From NCBI GenBank assembly GCA_043780275.1, contig JAYWCV010000261.1, positions 1 to 32,102 of the forward strand: a stretch of DNA of 32,102 nucleotides, given 5' to 3'. The stretch comes from MGR-bin208 sp043780275 (GTDB lineage Bacteria; Bacteroidota; Bacteroidia; Chitinophagales; Chitinophagaceae). Of this stretch, positions 8,340-16,030 are shown piece by piece (within the stretch, counting starts at the first letter, position 1; the number at the start of each line of letters is the position of its first letter). A program made the position numbers and the translations under genes. The notes below the pieces were generated by a model. It worked only from the letters and a program-made list of their open reading frames with translations. It made no database searches and was not told the origin of the DNA.

Positions 8340-9767
8340 CTAACACTCACTTAATGAGATAGGAATATGAACTGCCAATCCTCCTTCAGAGGTTTCTTTG
8401 TATTTGAAATTCATATCTTTTGCAGTATCCCACATGGTTTTTATAACAGCATCTAATGAAACTTTTGCAAAGTCGGGTGAGCTTTGAAGGGCCAATTGTG
8501 AAGCAGTAATTGCTTTAATTGCACCCATCGTATTGCGTTCGATACATGGAATTTGAACCAGTCCACCAATCGGATCGCAGGTCATTCCTAAATGATGTTC
8601 CATAGCAATTTCGGCCGCCATCAATGCTTGCCGTTGAGTTCCTCCCATACATTCAGTTAATGCTGCAGCAGCCATTGCAGAAGATACACCAATCTCCGCC
8701 TGACATCCACCCATAGCCGCAGAAATAGTTGCACCCTTTTTAAAAATACTTCCTATTTCAGAAGCAGTTAAAAGGAACTGAATTATTTTATCGTCTGAAT
8801 TTCCATCGCAAAAACAAATAAAGTATTGCAATACGGCAGGTATCACACCGGCAGCACCATTGGTTGGAGCTGTTACTACCCTACCAAATGATGCATTTTC
8901 TTCGTTTACAGCAAGGGCAAAACAACTTACCCAATCCAAAATATAATTAAAAGAATTTCCTCCTTCTTTTATTGCCAAAACCCAGGATTCGTAATCACTA
9001 AACTGTTGTCCTTTTAAAAGCCGTTTATTCAATTCTGCTGCTCGTCGTTTTACATGTAATCCACCGGGTAATTCACCATTTGTATATGCTCCTTTAAGCA
9101 TACAGTCTTTTATCACCGACCATATTCGCAAAATCCTGGTTTTTGTTTCTTCTTCAGATCTCCAGGCCAATTCATTTTCCATTACAATTTCACTCACACT
9201 TAATCCTGTTTTCATACACCAATGCAAAAGCTGATCTGCAGTATCGATAGGAAAAGAAAGATGCAGTTCGCTACCCATCACATGATCCTCGCCTTCTTTC
9301 ATAATAAAGCCACCACCTACTGAATAAAAAGTTTCGGCAATTTGTTTATTGTCTTTAAAAGACACCAAAAAACTCAATGCATTTGGGTGAAATGGCAAAG
9401 AATCATTCATCAGAAAATCAATATCCTCTCTTGGATCAAAATCAATTTCATGTTTACCATCCAAAATCAATTTATTCATCGTGCTGATGTCCTTGATTTT
9501 AGCATCCAGGTTTTCAACAATAAATGTTTCTGGATCATAGCCACATAAACCTAATTGAACAGCAATATCAGTACCATGTCCCTTTCCTGTTTTAGCTAAT
9601 GATCCATACAATAAGATCCGTACAGAAGACACTTCATTGATTGGTCCTTTATTCTTTAAGATATCTAAAAGACGCAATGCAGCCTTCCAAGGACCTAGCG
9701 TATGAGAACTGGAGGGTCCTACACATATTTTAAACATGTCAAAAATAGATATGGCTTCGTGTGGCAA
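8340..9767 (-). CDS. sdaA: L-serine ammonia-lyase, iron-sulfur dependent, single chain
   Basis: Deaminates L-serine to pyruvate and ammonia in the cytoplasm. The N-terminal beta domain begins ISIFDMFKICVGPSSSHTLGPW, the conserved substrate-domain opening. The alpha domain holds VVTAPTNGAAGVIPAV and the three 4Fe-4S ligands Cys355, Cys397 and Cys408 (in GGCQAEIG, MTCDPIGG and IPCIERN). Their spacings of 42 and 11 residues equal those known for the type II enzymes. At 475 aa it has normal length. The start codon is TTG (9767), because no in-frame ATG lies upstream and the next Met (residue 11) would cut conserved sequence. The gene is oriented with the T1SS operon, but a 95-bp gap with its own -7 box separates them. 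Confidence 0.94.
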   Translation of the reverse strand: MPHEAISIFDMFKICVGPSSSHTLGPWKAALRLLDILKNKGPINEVSSVRILLYGSLAKTGKGHGTDIAVQLGLCGYDPETFIVENLDAKIKDISTMNKLILDGKHEIDFDPREDIDFLMNDSLPFHPNALSFLVSFKDNKQIAETFYSVGGGFIMKEGEDHVMGSELHLSFPIDTADQLLHWCMKTGLSVSEIVMENELAWRSEEETKTRILRIWSVIKDCMLKGAYTNGELPGGLHVKRRAAELNKRLLKGQQFSDYESWVLAIKEGGNSFNYILDWVSCFALAVNEENASFGRVVTAPTNGAAGVIPAVLQYFICFCDGNSDDKIIQFLLTASEIGSIFKKGATISAAMGGCQAEIGVSSAMAAAALTECMGGTQRQALMAAEIAMEHHLGMTCDPIGGLVQIPCIERNTMGAIKAITASQLALQSSPDFAKVSLDAVIKTMWDTAKDMNFKYKETSEGGLAVHIPISLSEC

Positions 9768-9796
9768 GTTGATAATTTTTATAAAGTTAAAACAAT

Positions 9797-9826
9797 GAAA
9801 CCTCTTAGGATACGATAAGAGGTTTC
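9797..9826 (-). terminator. Hairpin after the FKBP lipoprotein gene
   Basis: An 11-bp perfect stem (GAAACCTCTTA / TAAGAGGTTTC, loop of 8) lies between the FKBP stop codon and the serine dehydratase start. On the minus strand it is followed by a short, interrupted T-run (ATTGTTTT), so it may be a moderate terminator for the FKBP gene or a processing hairpin in the serine dehydratase leader. Confidence 0.55.
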
Positions 9827-9848
9827 AGCAAAATTTATTAGTCATTAA

Positions 9849-10331
9849 TTATAATACTTTCACCAACTCTATTTCAAAAATCAAGATAGAATTAGCAGGA
9901 ATTGATCCGGTTGCCTGAGCTCCGTAACCTAAAGATGGAGGAAGGAATAAGGTGATTTTCCCACCTTCTTTAATTAATGGGATAGCATTTTTCCATCCGG
10001 TAATCAGTTGTTGAATATTAAAACTGATTGAAGTAGTTGACTGATCAAATATGTTTCCATTAGTTAAAGTTCCTTTATACTTTACAGATACGTCTGAACA
10101 GGCAGTGGGATTTGTGCCGGTTCCGGCAACATCAATTTTATAAAACAACCCACTGCAATGTTTAGCAGCCACAATTGATTTACTTGTTAAATATGCTTCC
10201 ACATTATTTTGTTCGGCTATAGGTGCAACAGTAGCACAAGCATCATACGAACAAGCTCTTCCACCAGTCTTTTTCACACAAGAACTAAATAAAACCACAA
10301 AAGCTAACACACTTAAAACGAAATTTTTCAT
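9849..10331 (-). CDS. FKBP-type peptidyl-prolyl cis-trans isomerase, lipoprotein
   Basis: From the ATG at 10331 the N-terminus is a lipoprotein signal peptide with lipobox LFSSC (Cys18), so the mature protein is lipid-anchored in the periplasm or outer membrane. The C-terminal ~100 residues are an FKBP domain: VSVKYKGTLTNGNIFDQS, ITGWKNAIPLIKEGGKITLFLPPSLGYG, IPANSILIFEIELV. These hold the usual active-site aromatic and aliphatic positions, so a folding role on exported proteins is likely. The frame could extend to an ATG at 10364, but that start would lie upstream of an exact -7 box and would bury the signal peptide. The length of 160 aa is normal for Bacteroidota FKBP lipoproteins. Confidence 0.9.
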   Translation of the reverse strand: MKNFVLSVLAFVVLFSSCVKKTGGRACSYDACATVAPIAEQNNVEAYLTSKSIVAAKHCSGLFYKIDVAGTGTNPTACSDVSVKYKGTLTNGNIFDQSTTSISFNIQQLITGWKNAIPLIKEGGKITLFLPPSLGYGAQATGSIPANSILIFEIELVKVL

Positions 10332-10347
10332 GCTTAAAAATTTTTGA

Positions 10348-10355
10348 CAAATATA
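10348..10355 (-). promoter_or_regulatory. Predicted -7 box of the FKBP lipoprotein gene
   Basis: The minus strand reads TATATTTG (TAnnTTTG), 16 bp before the ATG at 10331. This supports that start over the one at 10364. Confidence 0.4.
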
Positions 10356-10378
10356 ATACAGCAAAACTAAAACTGGAC

Positions 10379-10711
10379 TTATTCTTGTGTCTTGCCTTCT
10401 TCAGATTTTGATCTGGCTTTTAATTCCTGATAACGTTGTTCATTGATTTCCCACTTATATCTTACAGAAAAAACAGATATGAAAACAGTTATGATTAAAG
10501 CGGCAATAATTAAAACAGGTATCAGGGATGCATAGGCATTAAACTCCATGGTAGCCCGTTGATTCCATCCGGAAATAAAATTGAGAAAGATTGCAATGAC
10601 AAATACTGTCCCTACAGGCAAGCCAATCATTAACTGTTTAACAAATTTTTGTTGTTTATGCTTATTTAATTCCCAATATTCAATAAAGTCCTTTTCTTCT
10701 TTTGCTAACAT
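10379..10711 (-). CDS. Small two-helix membrane protein, function unknown
   Basis: 110 aa. A charged N-terminal helix (KEEKDFIEYWELNKHKQQKF) is followed by two hydrophobic segments (about residues 28-48, LMIGLPVGTVFVIAIFLNFI, and 62-84, LIPVLIIAALIITVFISVF). The tail is highly charged (YKWEINEQRYQELKARSKSE). Both ends should be cytoplasmic. It resembles conserved hypothetical membrane proteins of Bacteroidota, but no function can be assigned. An exact -7 box lies four bases before the ATG. The FKBP gene follows 47 bp downstream with its own predicted promoter. Confidence 0.75.
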   Translation of the reverse strand: MLAKEEKDFIEYWELNKHKQQKFVKQLMIGLPVGTVFVIAIFLNFISGWNQRATMEFNAYASLIPVLIIAALIITVFISVFSVRYKWEINEQRYQELKARSKSEEGKTQE

Positions 10712-10715
10712 TTTA

Positions 10716-10723
10716 CAAAAATA
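10716..10723 (-). promoter_or_regulatory. Predicted -7 box directly before the small membrane protein gene
   Basis: The minus strand reads TATTTTTG, ending 4 bases before the ATG at 10711. If used, transcription would start at or next to the ATG, giving a leaderless or nearly leaderless message. Confidence 0.4.
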
Positions 10724-10794
10724 GATTGTAATTATAAAACCATTGTAAAAGAAAACAAATTACATATCTTGTACTTATCTAAAATTGAATAAAA

Positions 10795-11700
10795 TTGAAA
10801 TTTTCTCCGCTCCTTAAACAGTTTCTTTACCAGCATAAAAGATTGGAACTTCCCCGTATTGGAACTTTTCAATTGAATGAATTACCGCATCCATATCCTG
10901 AAAATCATAAACAAAACGGGGAAGCTGCGTTTGAAGTAGTTTTTAAATTTGATCCGCTCACTGTAGAAGACCCTGAATTGGTTTCATTTATTTCTGCAAG
11001 TACCGGAAAAATGAAGGCGTTGGCATCTTCCGATTTGAATTCATTTATTGAAGTTTCTATTCAGTTTTTAAATATTGGAAAAAATTTTAAACTGGAAGGC
11101 ATTGGTTCTTTAATAAAGACACAGCAAAATGAATATGCATTTACGCCTGAAAAATTATTTGCCGGTAAAATGCTTGATAGTACATCGAAAGAAATGAGGC
11201 ATCCGAATTCCGAAAAAAATGATTTTTCGAATTTCGACTCCATACATATTGAAAATAGAACCACCCCATTTGCTATTAGAAAATTAATAATTGTTATTTT
11301 TTCTATAGCCGTATTGGCTATTATTGGCTGGGGTATTTATTATTTAAATAAAAAACCCATAAAAAATATTCCCGAAAAAGAAGCACAAAATATTTCAGCA
11401 ATAGTTCCTGTATTTGAAGACAGTTCTACAATACTGACAAAGCAAACCAATTCCCTAAAAACGGATACCTTAGTATCAGTTATCCAAAGCTATAATTTCA
11501 TTTTAGAAATTTCTGAAAGACAAAGAGCTTTTGCCAGATATGACCAATTACGATCGTACAAATGGAATATTTTGATGACTACTAAAGACTCCATACTTTT
11601 TAAATTGTTTGTTCGTATTCCAGCAATGCCGGTAGATACCAGCAGAATAAAAGACTCGTTGAATTTACTCACAGGAAGAAAAATCAGTATCGAAAAATAA
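10795..11700 (+). CDS. HU-like (CCDC81-type) domain protein with TM helix and SPOR-like C-terminus
   Basis: 301 aa. The opening (LKQFLYQHKRLELPRIGTFQL) and the following ~120 residues resemble the paired HU-type/CCDC81 bacterial domains found in Bacteroidota: a helix-rich start, a PRIGTF-type turn, and a second unit with IGKNFKLEGIGSLIK. A single transmembrane helix follows at about 163-184 (RKLIIVIFSIAVLAIIGWGI). After a Ser/Thr-rich linker the C-terminal ~70 residues (YNFILEISERQRAFARYDQLRS...ILFKLFVRIPAMPVD...INLLTGRKI-like ending) have a SPOR-like beta-alpha-beta pattern expected in the periplasm. The start is TTG at 10795: an in-frame TGA lies at 10786 and there is no ATG until about residue 63. 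A bidirectional terminator follows. Domain calls are by pattern only, and a role linking cytoplasm and peptidoglycan is inference. Confidence 0.75.
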   Translation: MKFSPLLKQFLYQHKRLELPRIGTFQLNELPHPYPENHKQNGEAAFEVVFKFDPLTVEDPELVSFISASTGKMKALASSDLNSFIEVSIQFLNIGKNFKLEGIGSLIKTQQNEYAFTPEKLFAGKMLDSTSKEMRHPNSEKNDFSNFDSIHIENRTTPFAIRKLIIVIFSIAVLAIIGWGIYYLNKKPIKNIPEKEAQNISAIVPVFEDSSTILTKQTNSLKTDTLVSVIQSYNFILEISERQRAFARYDQLRSYKWNILMTTKDSILFKLFVRIPAMPVDTSRIKDSLNLLTGRKISIEK

Positions 11701-11713
11701 AATTTCGGATATA

Positions 11714-11743
11714 AAAAAAGCTGTCAAATATGACAGCTTTTTT
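11714..11743. terminator. Bidirectional Rho-independent terminator
   Basis: A perfect 13-bp stem AAAAAAGCTGTCA / TGACAGCTTTTTT with loop AATA. The A-run on one side and T-run on the other let it end the plus-strand HU/SPOR-like gene and the minus-strand tRNA-Cys. Confidence 0.88.
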
Positions 11744-11744
11744 G

Positions 11745-11815
11745 AGGTACCAAACGGATTCGAACCGTTGTACGAGGTTTTGCAGACCTCTGCCTAGCCG
11801 CTCGGCCATGGTACC
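11745..11815 (-). tRNA. tRNA-Cys (GCA anticodon)
   Basis: On the minus strand the acceptor stem GGTACCA pairs with TGGTACC, followed by discriminator U73, an identity element of bacterial tRNA-Cys. The anticodon stem GAGGT/ACCTC encloses loop CTGCAAA with anticodon GCA. The T arm is CAACGG-TTCGAAT-CCGTTTG. The length is 71 nt and CCA is not encoded. Confidence 0.95.
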
Positions 11816-11819
11816 ATAT

Positions 11820-11851
11820 TTTGAACTGCTGCGAAAATAGATATATTTTTG
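11820..11851 (+). promoter_or_regulatory. Predicted promoter (-33/-7) of the nucleoside phosphorylase-dapF operon
   Basis: TTTG (ending at 11823) is followed after 20 bases by TATTTTTG (11844-11851), a full match in sequence and spacing to the Bacteroidota TTTG / TAnnTTTG promoter. The ATG at 11886 lies 34 bp downstream. Confidence 0.6.
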
Positions 11852-11885
11852 CAAACTAGTTTGTCTCAGATAAAAAAACAACGAA

Positions 11886-12764
11886 ATGAATCGAATCGCA
11901 GAGTCGGAATTAATCATCACAGAAAGAGGAGCCATTTATCATCTGGATCTTAGGCCCGAAGAAATAGCAGGAACAGTAATTGTAGTGGGAGATCAGAACC
12001 GGGTAAAAGAAGTGAGCAAACATTTTGATAGCATGGAAATTGAAGCACAGCATCGGGAATTTATTACACATACCGGATTTATAGGTAAAAAAAGAATTTC
12101 TGTTGTATCAACAGGCATAGGCCCGGATAATATTGATATAGTAATAAATGAATTGGATGCTTTAGTCAATATCGATTTTGAAACAAGAACAATCAAACAA
12201 AATCTTCGTACACTAAACATCATTCGTATGGGAACCTGTGGTGCTTTACAGGCTGATGTTGCCGTTGATGGAATGGTAGCGTCTACGCATGGTTTAGGTA
12301 TCGATAATTTATTAAATTTTTATCGACATGAACATAATGAAGATGAAAATTTAATATTGCAATCCTTTATTACTTTTATACAGATGCATCCGCAAATGTC
12401 GCAGCCTTATATCAGCGGGGCCAGTGCCTCAATATTAAAACATTTTGCAAGAGACTATTATCAAGGTATAACCGTTACCTGCCCTGGCTTCTATGGTCCA
12501 CAAGGACGGATACTTCGATTGGGAGTCCGGAATCCAACATTAATAGATCGATTAACGGCGTTTCGATTTGGTCAGCATAGAATCACCAATTTTGAAATGG
12601 AAACATCGGCTATTTACGGATTGGGGAAATTATTAAACCATAACTGTTTATCGTTGAATGCCGTTGTTGCAAACAGAGTGAATAAAGAATTTTCGAAAGA
12701 TGGGAAAGCTGCTGTAGAAAACCTGATTGTAAAATCGTTGAATATTATTGCCGACAATATTTAA
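11886..12764 (+). CDS. Nucleoside phosphorylase, uridine phosphorylase-like
   Basis: Cytoplasmic PNP/UDP-superfamily phosphorylase for nucleoside salvage. Near the N-terminus the phosphate-binding block reads VIVVGDQNRV, where classical uridine phosphorylases have GDPxRV (Pro to Gln here). VVSTGIGPDNIDIVINEL and MGTCGALQADVAVDGMVAS form the phosphate and ribose site. FEMETSAIYGLG carries the conserved ME(T/S) ribose-binding pair. At 292 aa it matches Bacteroidota family members, which are longer than E. coli Udp. Uridine versus purine specificity cannot be settled from sequence alone. It is 8 bp upstream of dapF and shares its promoter. Confidence 0.88.
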   Translation: MNRIAESELIITERGAIYHLDLRPEEIAGTVIVVGDQNRVKEVSKHFDSMEIEAQHREFITHTGFIGKKRISVVSTGIGPDNIDIVINELDALVNIDFETRTIKQNLRTLNIIRMGTCGALQADVAVDGMVASTHGLGIDNLLNFYRHEHNEDENLILQSFITFIQMHPQMSQPYISGASASILKHFARDYYQGITVTCPGFYGPQGRILRLGVRNPTLIDRLTAFRFGQHRITNFEMETSAIYGLGKLLNHNCLSLNAVVANRVNKEFSKDGKAAVENLIVKSLNIIADNI

Positions 12765-12772
12765 TTTAAAAA

Positions 12773-13558
12773 ATGCAAATTAATTTTTTCAAATACCAGG
12801 GAACCGGAAATGATTTTATCATTCTGGATAATCGGGAGAATTTGTATGAAGAGTTAATTACTTCTCAGATTAAACATTTATGCGACAGAAGGTTTGGAAT
12901 TGGTGCAGATGGTTTAATGTTATTAAACCACAAAGATGCTTTTGATTTTGAGATGAAATATTACAATGCAGATGGCAGGATTGGCAGCATGTGTGGCAAT
13001 GGCAGCCGTTGCCTGGTTAAATTTGCAAATCTCCAGAAAGTTATAAAAAACAGTTGTACATTTTCAGCTTACGACGGGCCCCACGAAGCAAGGATTAATG
13101 AAGACAATACTGTATCGGTAAAAATGCAGGATGTAGATGAAGTTATAAAAAGAAAAGGTGTTTTTATTTTGAATACCGGATCTCCGCACTATATTTCTTT
13201 AGTGAGAGACCTGGATAAAGTAGATGTATACCAGGAAGGAAAGGAAATCCGCTACAGTAAAGAGTTTGCAGAAAACGGAATCAATGTAAACTTTGTAGAT
13301 CAAAATGCAAAAGTTGAAGAAATTAATGTCCGGACTTATGAAAGAGGAGTTGAAGATGAAACACTTTCCTGCGGTACCGGAGTTATAGCATCTGCGCTGG
13401 TTTGTTATCATAACGATAACGGGTACAACCATGTTATTGTCCATACAAAAGGAGGAAAGCTCATAGTGGAATTTGAACGATTGCCGGAAGGTAATTTCCA
13501 TAATATCTGGTTAAGTGGCCCGGCAGAAAAAGTTTTTGAAGGCTTTGTAGATATTTGA
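12773..13558 (+). CDS. dapF: Diaminopimelate epimerase
   Basis: Interconverts LL- and meso-diaminopimelate, the penultimate step of the DAP/lysine pathway, supplying meso-DAP for peptidoglycan. The N-terminus MQINFFKYQGTGNDFIILDN is the family signature. The two catalytic cysteines are Cys74 (in MCGNGSRC) and Cys200 (in LSCGTGVIAS). 261 aa is typical for Bacteroidota DapF. The gene is 8 bp after the nucleoside phosphorylase and probably in the same transcript. A 130-bp gap with no obvious hairpin follows before the CorA gene. Confidence 0.96.
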   Translation: MQINFFKYQGTGNDFIILDNRENLYEELITSQIKHLCDRRFGIGADGLMLLNHKDAFDFEMKYYNADGRIGSMCGNGSRCLVKFANLQKVIKNSCTFSAYDGPHEARINEDNTVSVKMQDVDEVIKRKGVFILNTGSPHYISLVRDLDKVDVYQEGKEIRYSKEFAENGINVNFVDQNAKVEEINVRTYERGVEDETLSCGTGVIASALVCYHNDNGYNHVIVHTKGGKLIVEFERLPEGNFHNIWLSGPAEKVFEGFVDI

Positions 13559-13672
13559 TTCTCCAAAATTCTTTTCTTATCCTATTTTTTATTTTTTTTG
13601 TATTTGAATATTGTAATATATAATGTAGCCGCTTACAATTAATTTTCCTGTTTCATTATTAAGGCCTTAGAC

Positions 13673-13680
13673 TATCTTTG
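13673..13680 (+). promoter_or_regulatory. Predicted -7 box of the corA-like/NUDIX operon
   Basis: TATCTTTG matches TAnnTTTG and ends 8 bp before the ATG at 13689, implying a very short leader with no room for a Shine-Dalgarno site. Confidence 0.5.
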
Positions 13681-13688
13681 CGCCTGCT

Positions 13689-14624
13689 ATGATTCAATAC
13701 TTCAAAAATACACAACAGGGAACAGTTCAGATTGACAAGCCCGATAATGGAGCTTGGGTGAATGTATTGCCTCCACTTAAGCAATCAGAGTTTACTGAAC
13801 TTTCAGAAGCATTGGATATACCACTTGACTTTTTAACCGACTCACTCGATATAGATGAAAGAACCCGTTTTGAAGAAGATGACAATGTTCGATTAATTGT
13901 TATTAAAACACCTACCGAAAATAATTCATTCAATGACAGTGATGCATTTTATATTACAATACCAATTTGTATCATCTTAACGCACAACCAGATTGTCACG
14001 GTCAACTCTTTTGAGAATGCAGCCATGAAAAAGTTTCTGGATACTTTTCAAAAACGTCACACCGATAAAAAGAATATGATGGTGTTGAAGATTTTTGAAA
14101 AAGTGGTACAGGATTTTCTGGAGCATCTAAAAGAAATTAATCATAGAAGAAATTTACTGGAACAAAAATTATACGATGCCAACCGGAACGAAGAATTGCT
14201 CCATTTAATGCGTATTCAAAAAAGTCTGGTGTATTTTATAACTGCACTAAGAGCTAATGAACTATTACTTATTAAAATTGAACGGACTAATTTCCTGGCA
14301 CTGAATGAAGAAGAAATAGAATTTCTGGAAGATTTAATAGTAGAAACATCGCAGGCCTTGGAAATGGCCAACATCTATACCAATATCCTGAGCAGTACGC
14401 TGGATGCATTTGCAAGCATCATTGCCAATAACCAGAATGAAGTATTGAAGAGACTTTCCGTAATAACGATTGTACTAACTTTCCCCGTATTGGTTGCAAG
14501 TATTTACGGAATGAACGTGCCACTACCCTATCAAAATTCACCCAATGCATTCTATGTTCCAATTTTGTTTTCATTAGGCATATCCTTAATTGTGGGTTGG
14601 TTTTTCCTTAAAAAAAGAGTCTGA
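13689..14624 (+). CDS. corA: CorA-family magnesium/cobalt transporter
   Basis: Inner-membrane pentameric Mg2+ (Co2+/Ni2+) channel of the CorA family. The soluble N-terminal domain (about 1-245) contains long helices such as EHLKEINHRRNLLEQKLYD. Two C-terminal transmembrane helices follow: the pore helix (about 252-273) ends in the selectivity motif Y-G-M-N (Gly274-Asn276), with a short loop (VPLPYQN) and a second helix (about 287-306) ending in KKRV. At 311 aa the size is normal. The NUDIX gene follows after 6 bp, suggesting co-transcription. Confidence 0.93.
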   Translation: MIQYFKNTQQGTVQIDKPDNGAWVNVLPPLKQSEFTELSEALDIPLDFLTDSLDIDERTRFEEDDNVRLIVIKTPTENNSFNDSDAFYITIPICIILTHNQIVTVNSFENAAMKKFLDTFQKRHTDKKNMMVLKIFEKVVQDFLEHLKEINHRRNLLEQKLYDANRNEELLHLMRIQKSLVYFITALRANELLLIKIERTNFLALNEEEIEFLEDLIVETSQALEMANIYTNILSSTLDAFASIIANNQNEVLKRLSVITIVLTFPVLVASIYGMNVPLPYQNSPNAFYVPILFSLGISLIVGWFFLKKRV

Positions 14625-14630
14625 TAAAAG

Positions 14631-15101
14631 ATGGCACTGCCTCATTTTAATATCCGTGTTTATGGCATTTATATAAATGAAGAAAAACAGGTGTTGGTAA
14701 GTGATGAAATTGTTCGTGGAAAATATTTTACCAAATTTCCGGGAGGTGGACTGGAGTTTGGAGAAGGTACAAAAGAATGCCTGATTCGTGAATTCAAAGA
14801 AGAACTGTCATTGGATATTGAAAACATCGAACATTTTTATACTACCGATTTTTTTCAGCTAAGTGCTTTCAACCCACTGCATCAGATTATTTCTATTTAT
14901 TACCTGGTGAAATCCATTTCCCATTTCAATAAAGTTACACGTATTAAATCCTTTGATTTTGATGAAGTTGAAATGAAAAAATATGAAGAAACCGGAGAAA
15001 CCGAAACATTTCGATTTATAGATTGGAATGATTTTTCCGAAAGCGCTGTCAGTTTGCCGATTGACAAGGTGGTAGCTGCATTGATTCTTAAGAAATTTTA
15101 A
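14631..15101 (+). CDS. NUDIX hydrolase
   Basis: 156 aa. The Nudix box spans residues 39-61 (G39-x5-E45-x7-R53-E54-F55-x-E57-E58), fitting Gx5Ex7REUxEE, although the usual Gly near the end is Ser. Members hydrolyse nucleoside diphosphates linked to another moiety using Mg2+ held by the box glutamates. The substrate cannot be named. It is the second gene after corA with a 6-bp gap. Its stop overlaps by 4 bp with the 3' end of the convergent queuosine-precursor transporter gene. Confidence 0.9.
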   Translation: MALPHFNIRVYGIYINEEKQVLVSDEIVRGKYFTKFPGGGLEFGEGTKECLIREFKEELSLDIENIEHFYTTDFFQLSAFNPLHQIISIYYLVKSISHFNKVTRIKSFDFDEVEMKKYEETGETETFRFIDWNDFSESAVSLPIDKVVAALILKKF

Positions 15102-15880
15102 ACCAACTCATCTCCCATAGCTGCCTTTTTCATTTCTGCAGCAACTTCTTTTCCCAGATATCCCTCAATCCAATGATGAATTAAATAAATAACCGGTGTC
15201 ATACAGATTGCCATGAAAAATTTGTACACATAATTGACCGTACCAATAGCTAGCACCATTTGAATACTCCAGTTTGCACCAACATAAAAAGCAATAACCA
15301 ATACCACATAACTATCAATGAATTGAGAAACAAATGTAGAACCGGTAGCTCTCAACCATATCTTTTTTTCACCCGTATATTTTTTTATTTTATGAAAGGT
15401 AAAGACATCTACAATCTGACCAATCAAAAACGCTACCAGTGAACCCACGATAATCCAATTACTCTGACCAAGAACTGCTCTATATGCATTTTGCATATTG
15501 TCCACTCCTTTTTCTTGACTACTGGCCAACCACCAATCCGGAGAAGTTAAATGTATAGAAACAAAAAAAGCAAGAAAAGCAAACCCAATTAATCCTGCAG
15601 CAAGAAAAGAGAGAACTCGAATGCCTCTTATACCATAATATTCATTGATGATATCAGTCATTACAAATACTACCGGCCAAAGTAATACACCGGCTGTTAA
15701 TGAAAAGGAAAGTCCGTCTTCGCCCAATAATGAAAAGTTGAACGGTTTGAATCCAAAAGTTTGCTCGAGCGAAAATATTTTAACGCCGATTACTTCGGCA
15801 ATTAACGCATTGGCAATAAAAAATCCGCCAAGAATCAGAAAAAGGCGGGTTGGTTTGTTTTTAATGATGTAATGAATCAT
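15098..15880 (-). CDS. Queuosine precursor transporter (YhhQ/QPTR, VUT family)
   Basis: Integral membrane protein of about 260 aa with about six hydrophobic helices. Family features include the opening (ILGGFFIANALIAEVIGVKIF), FVMTDIINEYYG with its conserved acidic pair, and LIGQIVDVFTFHKIKK...LRATGSTFVSQFIDSYVV. This is the DUF165/YhhQ family, which imports queuosine precursors (preQ0/preQ1) for tRNA modification. No preQ1 riboswitch-like structure is recognised in the upstream leader (15881-16030, shared with the divergent YfhO gene). The 3' end overlaps the NUDIX gene by 4 bp. Confidence 0.88.
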   Translation of the reverse strand: MIHYIIKNKPTRLFLILGGFFIANALIAEVIGVKIFSLEQTFGFKPFNFSLLGEDGLSFSLTAGVLLWPVVFVMTDIINEYYGIRGIRVLSFLAAGLIGFAFLAFFVSIHLTSPDWWLASSQEKGVDNMQNAYRAVLGQSNWIIVGSLVAFLIGQIVDVFTFHKIKKYTGEKKIWLRATGSTFVSQFIDSYVVLVIAFYVGANWSIQMVLAIGTVNYVYKFFMAICMTPVIYLIHHWIEGYLGKEVAAEMKKAAMGDELV

Positions 15881-16030
15881 TTAAAAAATTAAATAGAAGA
15901 TGGCGTAAAATTAAAAATAACACATTTGATTTAATTTGTGCTTACTGTTTCAAAGATGTATGTTTTTTGAACCTCAATCCCATTATTCATTCAAAATGCA
16001 CTTATTTTGTCTGCTTATTAATGAAATAGT

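Noticed and set aside
11684..11935. 83-aa minus-strand frame over the tRNA-Cys
   Set aside because: It runs through the tRNA and the terminator hairpin and has no protein-like features.
15881..16030. preQ1 riboswitch upstream of the queuosine-precursor transporter
   Set aside because: No convincing pseudoknot-type aptamer pattern was found in the 150-bp AT-rich divergent region.
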